Assembly: GCA_947488625.1 (NCBI GenBank)
Contig: CANKZR010000002.1
Coordinates: 481,519 to 545,518 of the forward strand
Length of the DNA: 64,000 bases
Direction of reading: 5' to 3'
From: an uncultured Sphingomonadaceae bacterium
Lineage (GTDB): Bacteria; Pseudomonadota; Alphaproteobacteria; Sphingomonadales; Sphingomonadaceae
Part shown: in pieces, positions 37,384-46,491 of the stretch
How positions within the stretch are numbered: position 1 is the first letter of the stretch
Layout: each line of letters starts with the position of its first letter
Notes under the pieces: model-generated
What the model was told of the DNA's origin: nothing
The model's input: the letters and a program-made list of their open reading frames with translations, nothing else
The model's database searches: none
Program-made: the position numbers and the translations under genes

Positions 37384-37701
37384 GATTATTTCTCCCAACC
37401 ATAATCTCCGAGCTTTCGCGGCCTAGCGCCATCAATCGCCCGGTTCTATCCAGTCCAGTCCAGTCCAGTCCTTTCCTGTCCCATGGCTGGCGGCATCAGA
37501 CAAGGAAAAGGCGACATCTTCGGTCCGTGCGCGTGCACAAGAGCACTATTCCGCAGCCTAAAGGACGAGGCATGGCGCGACGGTCCCGGCGCGCTTCTTG
37601 GCAAGGCGCAGGCAGGCTGGTGGCCGCATGATGAATGGCCTTTCAACGACCGGTTAACCATGATCGCTTATGGTCAGAACCTGCACTGCAGGAGCCTTGT
37701 C
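37384..37701. other. 318-nt intergenic region with (CCAGT)4 repeat
   Basis: No gene supported. It contains four perfect copies of CCAGT at 37450-37469, and the frame upstream of the PilZ-like gene is open from 37483 but lacks signals of a longer protein. Confidence 0.5.
37450..37471. repeat. short tandem repeat (CCAGT)4
   Basis: Four perfect tandem copies of CCAGT followed by CC, in the gap between the MDR gene and the PilZ-like gene. Such a tract could vary in copy number by slippage. Confidence 0.85.
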
Positions 37702-37983
37702 ATGGTGAAGCAAGTTACCCGTTCCGCGTTCCAGCCACTTGGCGGCCAATGCGAATGTGGGCGCCGCGCTTTCCCCATCGCAATTTCCGATATCAGTTGC
37801 GAGGGTTGCTGGGTCGAAGGTGCCGGCGAATGGGAAGAGGCTTACGAATTTCTCCATCTCACCATCGACGAGCGGATCGAGATCAACGGCAAGGTCACGT
37901 CACTCGATGGCTGCAGAGCTTGGGTCCATTTCTTCGGCGAATTGCATCCTGCCGTGGTGAAGGGACTCGCCGGGGTCGCCTAG
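37702..37983 (+). CDS. small PilZ-like domain protein
   Basis: The 93-aa protein has AISDISCEGCWVE, resembling the PilZ D-x-S-x-x-G motif, followed by beta-strands (ERIEINGKVTSLDGCRAWVHF). The N-terminal RxxxR motif for cyclic-di-GMP is not visible, so it may not bind the nucleotide. ATG 37702 has AGGAG 7 nt upstream; the frame is open to 37483 but without a better start. Four cysteines are notable. Confidence 0.7.
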   Translation: MVKQVTRSAFQPLGGQCECGRRAFPIAISDISCEGCWVEGAGEWEEAYEFLHLTIDERIEINGKVTSLDGCRAWVHFFGELHPAVVKGLAGVA

Positions 37984-38086
37984 CTGTTATTGCGTAAAGC
38001 CTTCACCGGCCTGGTCAGCCAGCTCTAATCCTTTCGTTCCCGGTTTGCCCGGTGCTATACGCCTGTTTTTCAGCAAGAGAGATGCG

Positions 38087-38953
38087 ATGTGCAATCAGGA
38101 ACAGCTCACGGGCATGGGCCGTGTCAACCGCCGCCAGTTCGGCGCGATGGCAGGGGCGGGCGCGGTTGCGGCTTGCGCACCGATGGCGGGAGATACCGCG
38201 AAGGCTGGCGGGGTCGTGGAGAACAACGTTACCTTTGCAGCGCCCGGTGGCACTTTCGATGGGGTATTCATCCATCCAGCCGATGGTTCGCATCCTGCCG
38301 TGATCCTGTGGCCCGATATCGCGGGTTTGCGACCCGCAAAGGTGCAGATGGGCCGCCGACTGGCAGAGGCTGGCTACGCCGTCCTCGTCGCCAACCCCTA
38401 TTACCGCAGCGTGACCGGCCAGCAGTTCGAGGATTTCGACGACTGGCGCAGCAACGATGGCTGGAACAAGGTGACACCGTGGAGGGAAGCGAACACGCCC
38501 GAAGCAGTGCAGGAAACCGCGCGCGCCGTGGTTGCCTGGCTGGATGCGCAGGACGCGGTGGATTCTGATCGCGGCATTGGCAACCAGGGCTATTGCATGA
38601 CCGGCTCCTGGACGATCCTTGCTGCCGCGGCCGTGCCTTCGCGTGTGAAGGCTGCAGGCAGTTTTCACGGCGGTGGGCTGGTGGGGGCCGGTGCACTGGC
38701 TCCTGTTAATCTGCTGGACGACATGGCTGCCGATGCGCATGGGCTGATCGCAATCGCGCAGGACGACGATGCAGAGAACCCCGATGCCAAGACAACGCTT
38801 CGCGCCGCCGCCGAGGATGCGGCAGCCGATATCGAAGTCGAAGTTTTCGCCGGAGATCACGGCTGGACCGTGCTCGACAGTCCTGTCTACAGCGAGCCTG
38901 AAGCCGAACGCGCATGGGCACGGTTGCTGGAAATGTATTCCGAGGCGCTGTGA
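38087..38953 (+). CDS. dienelactone hydrolase family protein with Tat signal
   Basis: The 288-aa alpha/beta hydrolase has a twin-arginine signal (NRRQFGAMAGAGAVAACAP), so it is probably exported and maybe lipidated at the Cys. The hydrolase core has VILWPDIAGLRPAK, YAVLVANPYYR, and GNQGYCMTGSW where Cys is the dienelactone-hydrolase nucleophile, and a late GDHGW His. ATG 38087 follows AAGAGAG. Substrate unknown. Confidence 0.88.
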   Translation: MCNQEQLTGMGRVNRRQFGAMAGAGAVAACAPMAGDTAKAGGVVENNVTFAAPGGTFDGVFIHPADGSHPAVILWPDIAGLRPAKVQMGRRLAEAGYAVLVANPYYRSVTGQQFEDFDDWRSNDGWNKVTPWREANTPEAVQETARAVVAWLDAQDAVDSDRGIGNQGYCMTGSWTILAAAAVPSRVKAAGSFHGGGLVGAGALAPVNLLDDMAADAHGLIAIAQDDDAENPDAKTTLRAAAEDAAADIEVEVFAGDHGWTVLDSPVYSEPEAERAWARLLEMYSEAL

Positions 38954-38992
38954 ATTCCCTGGTTCGCGGATGATTCGCCGTGGCGGGCATGG

Positions 38993-39172
38993 ATGAAACG
39001 GGGCGTCGTAGCGGCGGGCTGCGCAGGGGCGTTTGCCCTTGGTAGCGCAGCATACATCGGCTCATCGCGAATGGCGCACAGTTCTCTCCTTCCGTCGGTT
39101 ACCGCAAGCGGCCTGACGCTTGAGCGATTGCGGAGGCCGGACGCCTGGCGCAGCGCTCTGGCGGGGGCGTGA
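38993..39172 (+). CDS. possible small secreted/membrane ORF (59 aa)
   Basis: An open frame of 59 codons starts at ATG 38993 with an Ala/Gly-rich hydrophobic N-terminus (KRGVVAAGCAGAFALGSAAY) like a signal peptide, then a soluble tail. The ribosome site is weak and no homologue is recognised. It could be chance in GC-rich DNA; otherwise the 243-nt gap it lies in is empty. Confidence 0.3.
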   Translation: MKRGVVAAGCAGAFALGSAAYIGSSRMAHSSLLPSVTASGLTLERLRRPDAWRSALAGA

Positions 39173-39196
39173 TGAATGCTTGGAAGGACTAATTGC

Positions 39197-39652
39197 ATGA
39201 AAACCCTCAAGACCATCGCCTCTGGCGCACTGCTGCTGGCCGCAGCGGGTGTGTCCGCGCAGGACGCGCCCGATACGCTCGATCCCGCGCACATGGATAC
39301 CAAGGCACCGCAAGCCGAAGAAACGATGCCTGCCGAGTATGGTGCACCTACGGAAACAGACGCGATGACGGATACGATGGCGGACACAGCGGCGGATACA
39401 GCCGTAGAAGCCAATTTCACCGATGAAGAGATCGCGGCTTTCGTCGGTGCAACCATGGCAATTCGCGGGATGGGCGATGACGAGACGCTGGCCGATGATG
39501 CACGCCAGTCGCGGGCAGAAGCCATCCTGACAGACCATGGTATTGATCCTGAAACCTACAATGCCATCGGTGTTGCCGCACAAAGCGATCCGATCGTGGC
39601 ACAGCGCGTCCAGCTCGCCATCTCAGCGATGAACGAGAACGGCGACACCTGA
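39197..39652 (+). CDS. DUF4168-like secreted protein
   Basis: The 151-aa protein has a signal peptide cleaved near VSAQDA, an acidic Thr/Ala-rich linker (about 25-75) and a C-terminal DUF4168-like region (FTDEEIAAFVGATMAIRGMG, then YNAIGVAAQSDPIVAQRVQ). Periplasmic, function unknown. GGAAGGAC precedes ATG 39197. A clear terminator follows. Confidence 0.82.
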   Translation: MKTLKTIASGALLLAAAGVSAQDAPDTLDPAHMDTKAPQAEETMPAEYGAPTETDAMTDTMADTAADTAVEANFTDEEIAAFVGATMAIRGMGDDETLADDARQSRAEAILTDHGIDPETYNAIGVAAQSDPIVAQRVQLAISAMNENGDT

Positions 39653-39688
39653 TACGAACTACCGGAAGATTTCGGAAACTCCGACCTC

Positions 39689-39727
39689 GGCCTCGCTATC
39701 TTACAGATGGCGAGGCCCTTTTCTTTG
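39689..39727 (+). terminator. rho-independent terminator
   Basis: A 12-bp stem (GGCCTCGCTATC / GATGGCGAGGCC, one G-U) with a 5-nt loop is followed by CTTTTCTTT, 36 nt after the DUF4168 stop. It lies between convergent genes. Confidence 0.85.
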
Positions 39728-39776
39728 CGGGCCTGGCAGCAAGCAAGAGCAGCACCGCGTCATAGAGGGCCAGCGA

Positions 39777-40631
39777 CTAGTCGCCCTTGAACTCCGGTGT
39801 CGCACGGATCGCCTTGATCTTGGCAGAAAGCGTTTCGGGCGGTGGTGCCAGATCCAGATTGCCCAGGTTCGCGTGCCAGGCCACGGTCTGGTCGCTCATC
39901 GCGGCCATGGCGCCCATCGAGCGCAACATTTCGGCTGCTTCGATCATCTCCGCCGAGCGACGACCCCCATGGATCAGAATGCGATCGAGGTTGTAGTTGG
40001 CGCGTTCTGCCCAGCTCACCTGTTTCTCGCTGGCATCGAGCGAATCGAACACTTCGTCCAGAACGCCAGCCTGGCTGGCGGCCAGCACCATTTCGGCGGT
40101 CAGCGCTTCGACGCCCTTCACCATGATCGAACGGCACAGCTTGATCGCGCTTGCGCGGCCAACGGTCTTGCCTACCGCGCGGGCATCGGTGAACCCCAGC
40201 GTTTCAAGGATTTCGACTGCCTTGTCGGCCTTGTTCCCGGCCACCAGCAACGGCACGTCCAGCCCCTGGTCCACAGGAGCCATGATCGCAACGTCGATAT
40301 AGCGCACGTTGACTGCCTCGATCGCCTCTGCAGCCATAGCCTTGGTCTGCGGTGCGACAGAATTCATATCCAGCCACATGGCTTCCTGCGGAAGGTAGGG
40401 CGCATACTCGCGTGCGGCGTCCAGGGCCTGGTCGGCAGTGACTAGCGAGAGAATCACGTCGCAGGTGGCCAGCACCTCTCCGCAATCCTCGCCCAGGCCA
40501 ACCCCGCATTTGGCCATGGCGGCACGGCGTTCGGCCAGCATGTCCCACCCTTTCGCGCCTTGCCATTGCGCAGCGCGCATGAAGGTTTCTCCGGCTTCTC
40601 CGAAGCCGATCAGTGCCACTTTGGGCGTCAT
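39777..40631 (-). CDS. 6-phosphogluconate-dehydrogenase-like protein with DUF1932 domain
   Basis: NAD(P)-binding beta-hydroxyacid-dehydrogenase-like protein of 284 aa. VALIGFGEAGETFMRAA is the Rossmann motif; WLDMNSVAPQTK and GRASAIKLCRSIMVKG follow the family pattern, and the C-terminal helical domain fits DUF1932. AAGGAA about 7 nt before ATG 40631 supports this start; an ATG at 40655 is the alternative. Substrate unknown. Confidence 0.85.
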   Translation of the reverse strand: MTPKVALIGFGEAGETFMRAAQWQGAKGWDMLAERRAAMAKCGVGLGEDCGEVLATCDVILSLVTADQALDAAREYAPYLPQEAMWLDMNSVAPQTKAMAAEAIEAVNVRYIDVAIMAPVDQGLDVPLLVAGNKADKAVEILETLGFTDARAVGKTVGRASAIKLCRSIMVKGVEALTAEMVLAASQAGVLDEVFDSLDASEKQVSWAERANYNLDRILIHGGRRSAEMIEAAEMLRSMGAMAAMSDQTVAWHANLGNLDLAPPPETLSAKIKAIRATPEFKGD

Positions 40632-40991
40632 TGGTTGTTTTCCTTGCGCAGACATCGCGTTCGACGTCGCCTCCTAGCAATTGAAGTGGTCTATACAAGT
40701 TTGCGTACTGCCCGCCTTTAACCATTCGCACATCGTGCCGGTGGCGGGCGGACAGGTTCACGCGAGGCCAAAGCATATCGAGCGCTAAATCGCCAGTCAT
40801 CGCTGTGGTCGTTCGGAATATCGAACATGCCGATCGGTGCTTCGTCCAGGATGACGGTCATCCGGCAGATTCGACCTTCTGCGGTGCGCCGACAAGAATT
40901 CCAGGGCAGGCTATTGGTGGAATACCCGAACAGGTTATAGTGACCCGAGTGAGAGAGGTCGGCACCCGGACCGGCCATGCGGGAGAAAATG
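40632..40991. other. 360-nt intergenic region between divergent genes
   Basis: Shared upstream region of the DUF1932 and acyl-CoA synthetase genes. No supportable gene; a minus-strand open frame (40718-41062) overlaps the synthetase start and has no recognisable content. Confidence 0.5.
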
Positions 40992-42599
40992 ATGGCCGTG
41001 GAAGAGCGACGCCTCGACAAGGCGCTGTGCGACTGGTTCGCCGATAGCGAAATCCTCGACACAACAATCGGCGGACTGCTGCGCGATCAGGCTGCGGCAA
41101 ACGGCGCGCGCGACGCGCTGCTGGAAGGCCAGAGCGATGGCAGCGTTGGGCGACGCTGGACCTATGCCGAGTTGCTGGACGATGCCGAGCGGCTCGCCAA
41201 GGGGCTGGCCACGAGATTCCAGCCGGGAGAGCGAATTGCCGTGTGGGCACCCAACATCCCGGAATGGGTGCTGGTGGAATATGCCGCGGCGCTGGCTGGT
41301 CTTACCTTGGTGACAGTGAACCCGTCCTACCAGAAGCGCGAACTGCAATACGTGTTGCAGCAAAGCACGTCTGTCGGGCTGTTCATGATCGACGAGTTTC
41401 GCGGCAACCCGATGGGAAGAATCGCTGCCGAAGCGGCGGAGGACCTGCCTGCCCTGCGCGAGGTGATCGACATGACGGACGCGGCGCAGTTGTTCACCGA
41501 TCCTACGGGCACCTTGCCCCAGGTCGATACGAACGATGCGGCGCAGATTCAGTACACCAGCGGCACGACGGGCTTTCCGAAAGGCGTGGTTCTCTCGCAC
41601 CGCAACCTGACCAACAATGCCCGTCTGTTCGTCGAGGTGGGGGAGATGCCTCAGAAGCTGGGCGCGCTCGGGCTCACGCCGCTGTTCCACACCATGGGTT
41701 GCTCCATGGGTGTGCTGGGCGCTCTCCAGTCTTCGGGTGCCTATTGCCCCTTGCTGGCCTTCGATCCGGGCGCAGCGCTTGATCTGGTGCAGAACGAGAA
41801 GTTGAGCTGGACGATCTGCGTGCCCACGATGGCTGTAGCCATGGTCGCGGCGCAAAAGGCGCAGCCTCGCGATCTCTCCTCGCTCCAGCGCATCGGGATC
41901 GGCGGTGCGTCGGTAGCACCCGAACTGGCGCGCGCGGTGCACGATGTGCTGGGGGCCAATACGCTGGTCGCCTACGGCCAGACCGAAAGCAGCCCGCTCA
42001 TCACTAGCGGCAGGCCGGACGACTCGTTCGAAAAGATCATCACGACGGTCGGTCAGCCTGCGCTTGGCTGCGAGGTGGGCATCTTCGACCCGGAGACGAA
42101 TGAGGTGGTCGGGTGCGGCGAAGTGGGCGAAATTCGTTCACGGTCTGCGTCCACCATGCTGGGCTACAACGACGATCCCGAAGCCACCGTAGCGACGATA
42201 GACGCGCAAGGGTGGCTACGAACCGGCGATCTGGGCACGATGGACGATCAGGGCTATGTGAAGGTTACAGGCCGGGTGAAGGATATGATCATTCGGGGCG
42301 GCGAGAACCTGTTCCCCGCAGAGATCGAGAATGTGCTGCTGGAACATCCCGACATTGCCGAATGCGCCGTTGTCGGCGTACCTGATGAGGTGCTGGGAGA
42401 AGCGGTTGCCGCTTTTGTACGTATGGAAGACGGCGCGAAGTTCGATGCGGATGCGCTGCGGGCGCATTGCCGTTCGCAGATCAGTCCGCAAAAATGTCCG
42501 GCGCACTGGCAACAGGTCGACGAATGGCCGCTGACGGGTTCGGGCAAGATCCGCAAGTTCAAATTGCGGGACAAGTGGGTGGCCGAACACTCCGGCTAG
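40992..42599 (+). CDS. AMP-binding acyl-CoA synthetase
   Basis: The 535-aa member of the acyl-adenylate-forming family has QYTSGTTGFPKGVVLSHRNL (P-loop) and LVAYGQTESSP (adenine motif), GWLRTGDLG, and the C-terminal lysine in LTGSGKIRKFKL. It activates a fatty or other carboxylic acid to its CoA thioester; chain length is not predictable. ATG 40992 is 6 nt after GGGAG; two earlier ATGs are in frame. Confidence 0.92.
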   Translation: MAVEERRLDKALCDWFADSEILDTTIGGLLRDQAAANGARDALLEGQSDGSVGRRWTYAELLDDAERLAKGLATRFQPGERIAVWAPNIPEWVLVEYAAALAGLTLVTVNPSYQKRELQYVLQQSTSVGLFMIDEFRGNPMGRIAAEAAEDLPALREVIDMTDAAQLFTDPTGTLPQVDTNDAAQIQYTSGTTGFPKGVVLSHRNLTNNARLFVEVGEMPQKLGALGLTPLFHTMGCSMGVLGALQSSGAYCPLLAFDPGAALDLVQNEKLSWTICVPTMAVAMVAAQKAQPRDLSSLQRIGIGGASVAPELARAVHDVLGANTLVAYGQTESSPLITSGRPDDSFEKIITTVGQPALGCEVGIFDPETNEVVGCGEVGEIRSRSASTMLGYNDDPEATVATIDAQGWLRTGDLGTMDDQGYVKVTGRVKDMIIRGGENLFPAEIENVLLEHPDIAECAVVGVPDEVLGEAVAAFVRMEDGAKFDADALRAHCRSQISPQKCPAHWQQVDEWPLTGSGKIRKFKLRDKWVAEHSG

Positions 42600-42638
42600 G
42601 CATGGACCGGCCATCTCGCCGGTCTGTCTGCAGATGGC

Positions 42639-42812
42639 TTAGTTCCGAGGCGGCTTTCCCTTGGCGCGGTGGCGACTGCGCCATAGCGCGCCGCCGCCCA
42701 CCAGTCCCAGAGCGCCCAGCAGCGCCAGCGCGCCGACCCAGGCAATCGCCAGGCCCAGCGCGCCCGTGATGGCCATCACGAAATGCACCAGGAATTCCAG
42801 AACGCTCTGCAC
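42639..42812 (-). CDS. small hydrophobic membrane protein (57 aa)
   Basis: A 57-codon frame starts at GTG 42812 with GGGAGG about 11 nt upstream. The product is almost wholly hydrophobic from residue 7 to 44 (two helices: FLVHFVMAITGALGLAIA and GALALLGALGLVGGGAL) with a basic C-terminal tail RSRHRAKGKPPRN, as in a real inner-membrane protein. It fills the gap between the synthetase and PfkB genes on the opposite strand. Confidence 0.6.
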   Translation of the reverse strand: MQSVLEFLVHFVMAITGALGLAIAWVGALALLGALGLVGGGALWRSRHRAKGKPPRN

Positions 42813-42870
42813 AGTTGATTGAACCTCCCAGGCTTGCGCGCCATGCCCCTTGTGGGGCTATGCATTGCGC

Positions 42871-43725
42871 ATGACAATCGTCTGCGTCGGTCGTGCCACT
42901 TTCGATCTGGGCTATGCCTGCCCAAGCTTCCCGATTGAGGACGGGAAGATTTCGGCCACGCATTTCTGGGCAGGGGCAGGGGGCTCTGCGCTGAACGGGG
43001 CCATCACGGCTCGGACACTTGGCAGCGACGTGCGATTGTTCACCTTGCTGGGCACAGGCAGCTTTGCCGACAGCGTTCGTGCCGAACTGCAAAGTTTCGA
43101 TGTACCAGTTCGCGATTTCGCTGCGACAGGTGAGCAGGTCCTGCCGGTTTCCAGCATTATCGTGGTGCCCGGTGGCGGAACCCGCACGATCATCGACCAG
43201 CAACCCGAACAGATGCCACTGCGCGACCCGCCCGATAGCGAATGTCTCGATGGTGTCAGCGTCCTCTATTGCGACGGCTTCCTGCCCGAGATCGCCGTGC
43301 CCCTTGCGACCATGGCGCGTCGGCGCGGCATCCCGGTGGTGCTGGATGGCGGATCGTGGAAACCGTGGACAGACAAACTGATTGCGCATGTCGACCATGC
43401 CGTGGTGTCGGAGCGATTTCATCCGCCCGGCCGGCACGAAGCCGATATCATCGACGCTGTCCGCGCGCTCGGCCCTTCGGTCGCCGCGATCACCCGTGGG
43501 CCGGGGCCGATAGCATGGAGTGCTGACGACCGCTGCGGCGAGATTACGCCGCCGCAGGTTGATGCCATCGACACGCTTGGTGCAGGCGACATCTTCCACG
43601 GCGCATATTGCCACTTTCTGTCGAAGGGTGAGCAGGTGCCGGACGCCCTTGCCCATGCCGCCGAAGTGGCCGCACAAAGCTGCCGCTATCATGGAACGCG
43701 CGCCTGGATCGGCGCGCGCCGATAG
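42871..43725 (+). CDS. PfkB family carbohydrate kinase
   Basis: The 284-aa ribokinase-like sugar kinase has GAGGSALNGAITARTLGSDV in two parts near the N-terminus and the PfkB signature DTLGAGDIFHGAY with the catalytic Asp. The sugar is unknown. It is convergent with the transaldolase gene, their stops nearly touching, which hints at a sugar-phosphate theme but is not proof. Confidence 0.9.
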   Translation: MTIVCVGRATFDLGYACPSFPIEDGKISATHFWAGAGGSALNGAITARTLGSDVRLFTLLGTGSFADSVRAELQSFDVPVRDFAATGEQVLPVSSIIVVPGGGTRTIIDQQPEQMPLRDPPDSECLDGVSVLYCDGFLPEIAVPLATMARRRGIPVVLDGGSWKPWTDKLIAHVDHAVVSERFHPPGRHEADIIDAVRALGPSVAAITRGPGPIAWSADDRCGEITPPQVDAIDTLGAGDIFHGAYCHFLSKGEQVPDALAHAAEVAAQSCRYHGTRAWIGARR

Positions 43726-43726
43726 G

Positions 43727-44917
43727 TCAGTCCTCAAGCACCATGCGTACGAAGTCGACCGTCTGGCGCGTGGCTGCGGCAAATTCCATCGCCGTGATCT
43801 GAAAACTGCCGAATTGCGTGAATTCCTCGGGCTTCATGCCTTCGTATTCGTAAGCCTGCCGGAATGCAGGCAGCTTCATCAGCTTCTCGATGCTGGCCTT
43901 GTCCGGCTCTCGTTCGATTGCCTTGGGATCGAAGGGGGCTAACTCGTCCTCAACTTCCATCAACTGTTTGATGTATCCCGGCGGGCAGGTGTAGACCATG
44001 TCCGAACCGGCGAAATCCTGAAGCTGGCGGGTTACCGTGCGGCCCTGCTTATCCTTCTCTATGCGCAAGGAACATTGCAGCATCTTGGACGGATGATCGA
44101 TCTGCTTGCCGTGCCAGTAGGCGCGTTTCAGCACGGCCTCCTCGCCATCGCGGATTTCGTCCATCGACAGATCGATCCCGCGCTGCTCGGCCTGCTTTTT
44201 CCAATCGCTTTTCTCGCCGAGGCGGCTGGCCATGTGGGTGATGACGCTGCGCCATTTGCTCAGGTCCACGCCCGCAGCCCTGGCGCGAAGGAGACCGGCC
44301 GATACGGCAGCGCGGCACCGCACATATTGGGCCACGGTGAAGGCGGTTGTGTTGTTGGTGGAGATGCCGCGCGCGGTCAGCTCTTCCAGCACTTCGTAGC
44401 CTTCCTTGGAGCCGGGCAGTTTCACCATCACGTTGTCGCCCATTGCGGCGATCGACAGGCCCTGCTCAAGCATGGCGTCGCCATCCGTCACGAAGCGTGG
44501 ATCAACCTGGCCCGACAGCATGCCGTACTTGTAGCCGGACTTCTCGTACAAGGGGCGGATCGCATCGGCACCCACCTTCACGAGGTGCAGGTACATCTTC
44601 CAGTACACGCCTTCCACATCGAGCGAGGGATCGTCGGCCGCGATATCCTTCACCAGCTTGCGCCAGCCCTCGGGGTCAAGCTGAACGGCCTGCAAGGACA
44701 GGGGCGGATTGGTGGTGACCCCGCGAAACCCCATTTCGGCAGGCGCATCGGGATCGTACAGCCGGGTCAGTTGCTCCTCCCACTCGTCGGCCATGCCATC
44801 AGGCGCGTCGGCCACGGTCTCTTCCTTCCAGCTGGGAAATACGAGCGGGGAACTGTCCCACCAGATTTCCGCATCGGGATTGGTATCGGCGAGCTTTTCG
44901 AGGACGTGTTTGGTCAT
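43727..44917 (-). CDS. transaldolase family protein
   Basis: The 396-aa protein is longer than typical TalB (about 317 aa). The family features GFRGVTTNPPLSL, a Schiff-base lysine in NVMVKLPGSKEG and RGISTNNTTAFTVAQY are present. Extra C-terminal residues include a Lys/Arg-rich region ending in FVRMVLED. A transaldolase or a related aldolase of the pentose phosphate pathway is likely. Confidence 0.88.
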   Translation of the reverse strand: MTKHVLEKLADTNPDAEIWWDSSPLVFPSWKEETVADAPDGMADEWEEQLTRLYDPDAPAEMGFRGVTTNPPLSLQAVQLDPEGWRKLVKDIAADDPSLDVEGVYWKMYLHLVKVGADAIRPLYEKSGYKYGMLSGQVDPRFVTDGDAMLEQGLSIAAMGDNVMVKLPGSKEGYEVLEELTARGISTNNTTAFTVAQYVRCRAAVSAGLLRARAAGVDLSKWRSVITHMASRLGEKSDWKKQAEQRGIDLSMDEIRDGEEAVLKRAYWHGKQIDHPSKMLQCSLRIEKDKQGRTVTRQLQDFAGSDMVYTCPPGYIKQLMEVEDELAPFDPKAIEREPDKASIEKLMKLPAFRQAYEYEGMKPEEFTQFGSFQITAMEFAAATRQTVDFVRMVLED

Positions 44918-45063
44918 GCGGATGGTCTCCAGTAACTTTGCAAGGCCCTTCGCACCGGCAGGCGGGCCTAGTCAAATGTCGGCAGTATCTTGCCCTGTCT
45001 TGCCGATGACGGGCCGGTTCTCATAGCAGGCCCGCTCGATCACCTATGCTTCAGGCGGGTAGC

Positions 45064-46005
45064 CTAGGTTCGCCTCTCGGTGAACCGGCCGTGCTTACGA
45101 TAGCGCACCATCCAGCGATCGAGGAACAGCGAGAGCGGCTTCGGATTAACTCCCAGCTTCGCGAGGCCGGGGGTTCCCCTGCTGGCCACGCTGCCTTCTT
45201 CAAGCATCGCCAGCTGGTCAGCATTGATCGGCGTCAGCGGCATTGATGCGAAGATCTTTGCCAGCGGCGTGGGCATGGGGAACAGCGTGCGATCGCGCCC
45301 CTGCCCATCTGCAATCATCTTGTGGATCTGCATCATCGTAAGCTTTTCCGGCCCGGCAGCCTCGTAAGCCTTTGCGCCGTGTGCACCCGGATTTTCAAGA
45401 GCGGCGGTAACGCCCGCAGCCACATCATCCACCCACACGACCTGGAATTCGCTGTCTGCGCCGAACACGGGCATGATCGGCATCATCTTTACCAGGTCCG
45501 CAAACATCGGCACCAGTCCGTCTTCCTCGCCGAATACGACTGAAGGGCGGATGACGGTTGCCTTTGGGAACGCCTCCAGCACCTGGCGCTCACCGTCGGC
45601 CTTGGTCCGGTAATAGCCCGTTTCGGCCTCCGGGTCGGCGCCGATCGCGGAGATGTAAACAAAGCTGCTCGCTCCGCCTTGCGTAGCCGCGCGCGCAGCG
45701 TGCCCAGCGCCGTCGGCTTGCAGTGCCTGCTGGTTGCCGTCGAAAGCCCCGATCAGATAGACCACGGCATCCGACCCTTTCACGCAGGCTTCTATGCTGC
45801 GCTTGTCCATGGCGTTGCAGCGGGCGAATTGCAGCTGACCCAGGTTGGCAAGCGGCTTCAGCTTGAACGCCTTCTCCGGCTCTCGCGCGGCAATCCGCAC
45901 GCGCGCGCCGCGCTCCAGCAGATCCTGCGCCACGTGGCTGCCGATAAAGCCATTTCCGCCAATAAGGGTAACCAGCTTGCCGTCGAGCGGTGAATTGCGT
46001 GCCAT
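45064..46005 (-). CDS. NDUFA9-like NAD(P)H-binding protein
   Basis: The 313-aa extended SDR-like protein has LVTLIGGNGFIGSHVAQDLLERG for NAD(P) binding, VYISAIGAD, GYYRTKADGE and VIRPSVVFGEEDG, the pattern of the complex I 39-kDa subunit (NDUFA9) relatives common in alphaproteobacteria. No other complex I gene is near. The role may be complex I assembly or lipid/quinone metabolism. Confidence 0.9.
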   Translation of the reverse strand: MARNSPLDGKLVTLIGGNGFIGSHVAQDLLERGARVRIAAREPEKAFKLKPLANLGQLQFARCNAMDKRSIEACVKGSDAVVYLIGAFDGNQQALQADGAGHAARAATQGGASSFVYISAIGADPEAETGYYRTKADGERQVLEAFPKATVIRPSVVFGEEDGLVPMFADLVKMMPIMPVFGADSEFQVVWVDDVAAGVTAALENPGAHGAKAYEAAGPEKLTMMQIHKMIADGQGRDRTLFPMPTPLAKIFASMPLTPINADQLAMLEEGSVASRGTPGLAKLGVNPKPLSLFLDRWMVRYRKHGRFTERRT

Positions 46006-46227
46006 GTGCGCGTTAGGTCCTTCGCGAAGGGTTGTTTCGTCCGGCTCGCCCTTTGCCCGAAACGGACGTGGCCTTCAATGCCTGCTTAGGGCCCGAACTG
46101 CCGGATACGCCGAAGGCCGGGCGATTTTTCTGCAGCGATGCGATACGACTCGTTGACACCATGCCCCACCTGCCTTATCGGCGCGCACCTACCCGGCGAC
46201 AGCGGCACAGGCCGCACACGCCAAGGT

Positions 46228-46314
46228 GCCCAGATGGCGGAATTGGTAGACGCGCTAGCTTCAGGTGCTAGTACTCGCAAGGGTGTGGAGGTTCGAGTCC
46301 TCTTCTGGGCACCA
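46228..46314 (+). tRNA. tRNA-Leu (CAG)
   Basis: 87 nt with encoded CCA (46312-46314). Acceptor GCCCAGA (46228-46234) pairs with TCTGGGC (46304-46310). The anticodon stem CTAGC/GCTAG encloses TTCAGGT, giving CAG. A long variable arm is present. The 3' end is the integration site of the following integrase-bearing island. Confidence 0.96.
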
Positions 46315-46322
46315 TTTGTTCT
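46293..46322 (+). repeat. candidate attachment site in tRNA-Leu 3' end
   Basis: Thirty bases from the T arm of tRNA-Leu to 8 nt past CCA recur as a 29-nt inverted copy at 53197-53225 (one G missing). This is the usual place for tyrosine-integrase integration, and an integrase follows 170 nt downstream. Confidence 0.75.
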
Positions 46323-46491
46323 CATCAGAACGTTCCAAAACATTGCAGAAATGGCGGAATTCTGCCATTCTTGACCTCTAGCGCAGAAAGCGAGGTCTTG
46401 TTTTGTTCCGCTTTGTTCCAACGTCTGTGGGGGCCTCGGCTGGGGGCTCCAGCTCAAAAGCCCCCAAATCGCACGAAAGTGAGGCCCCCAA

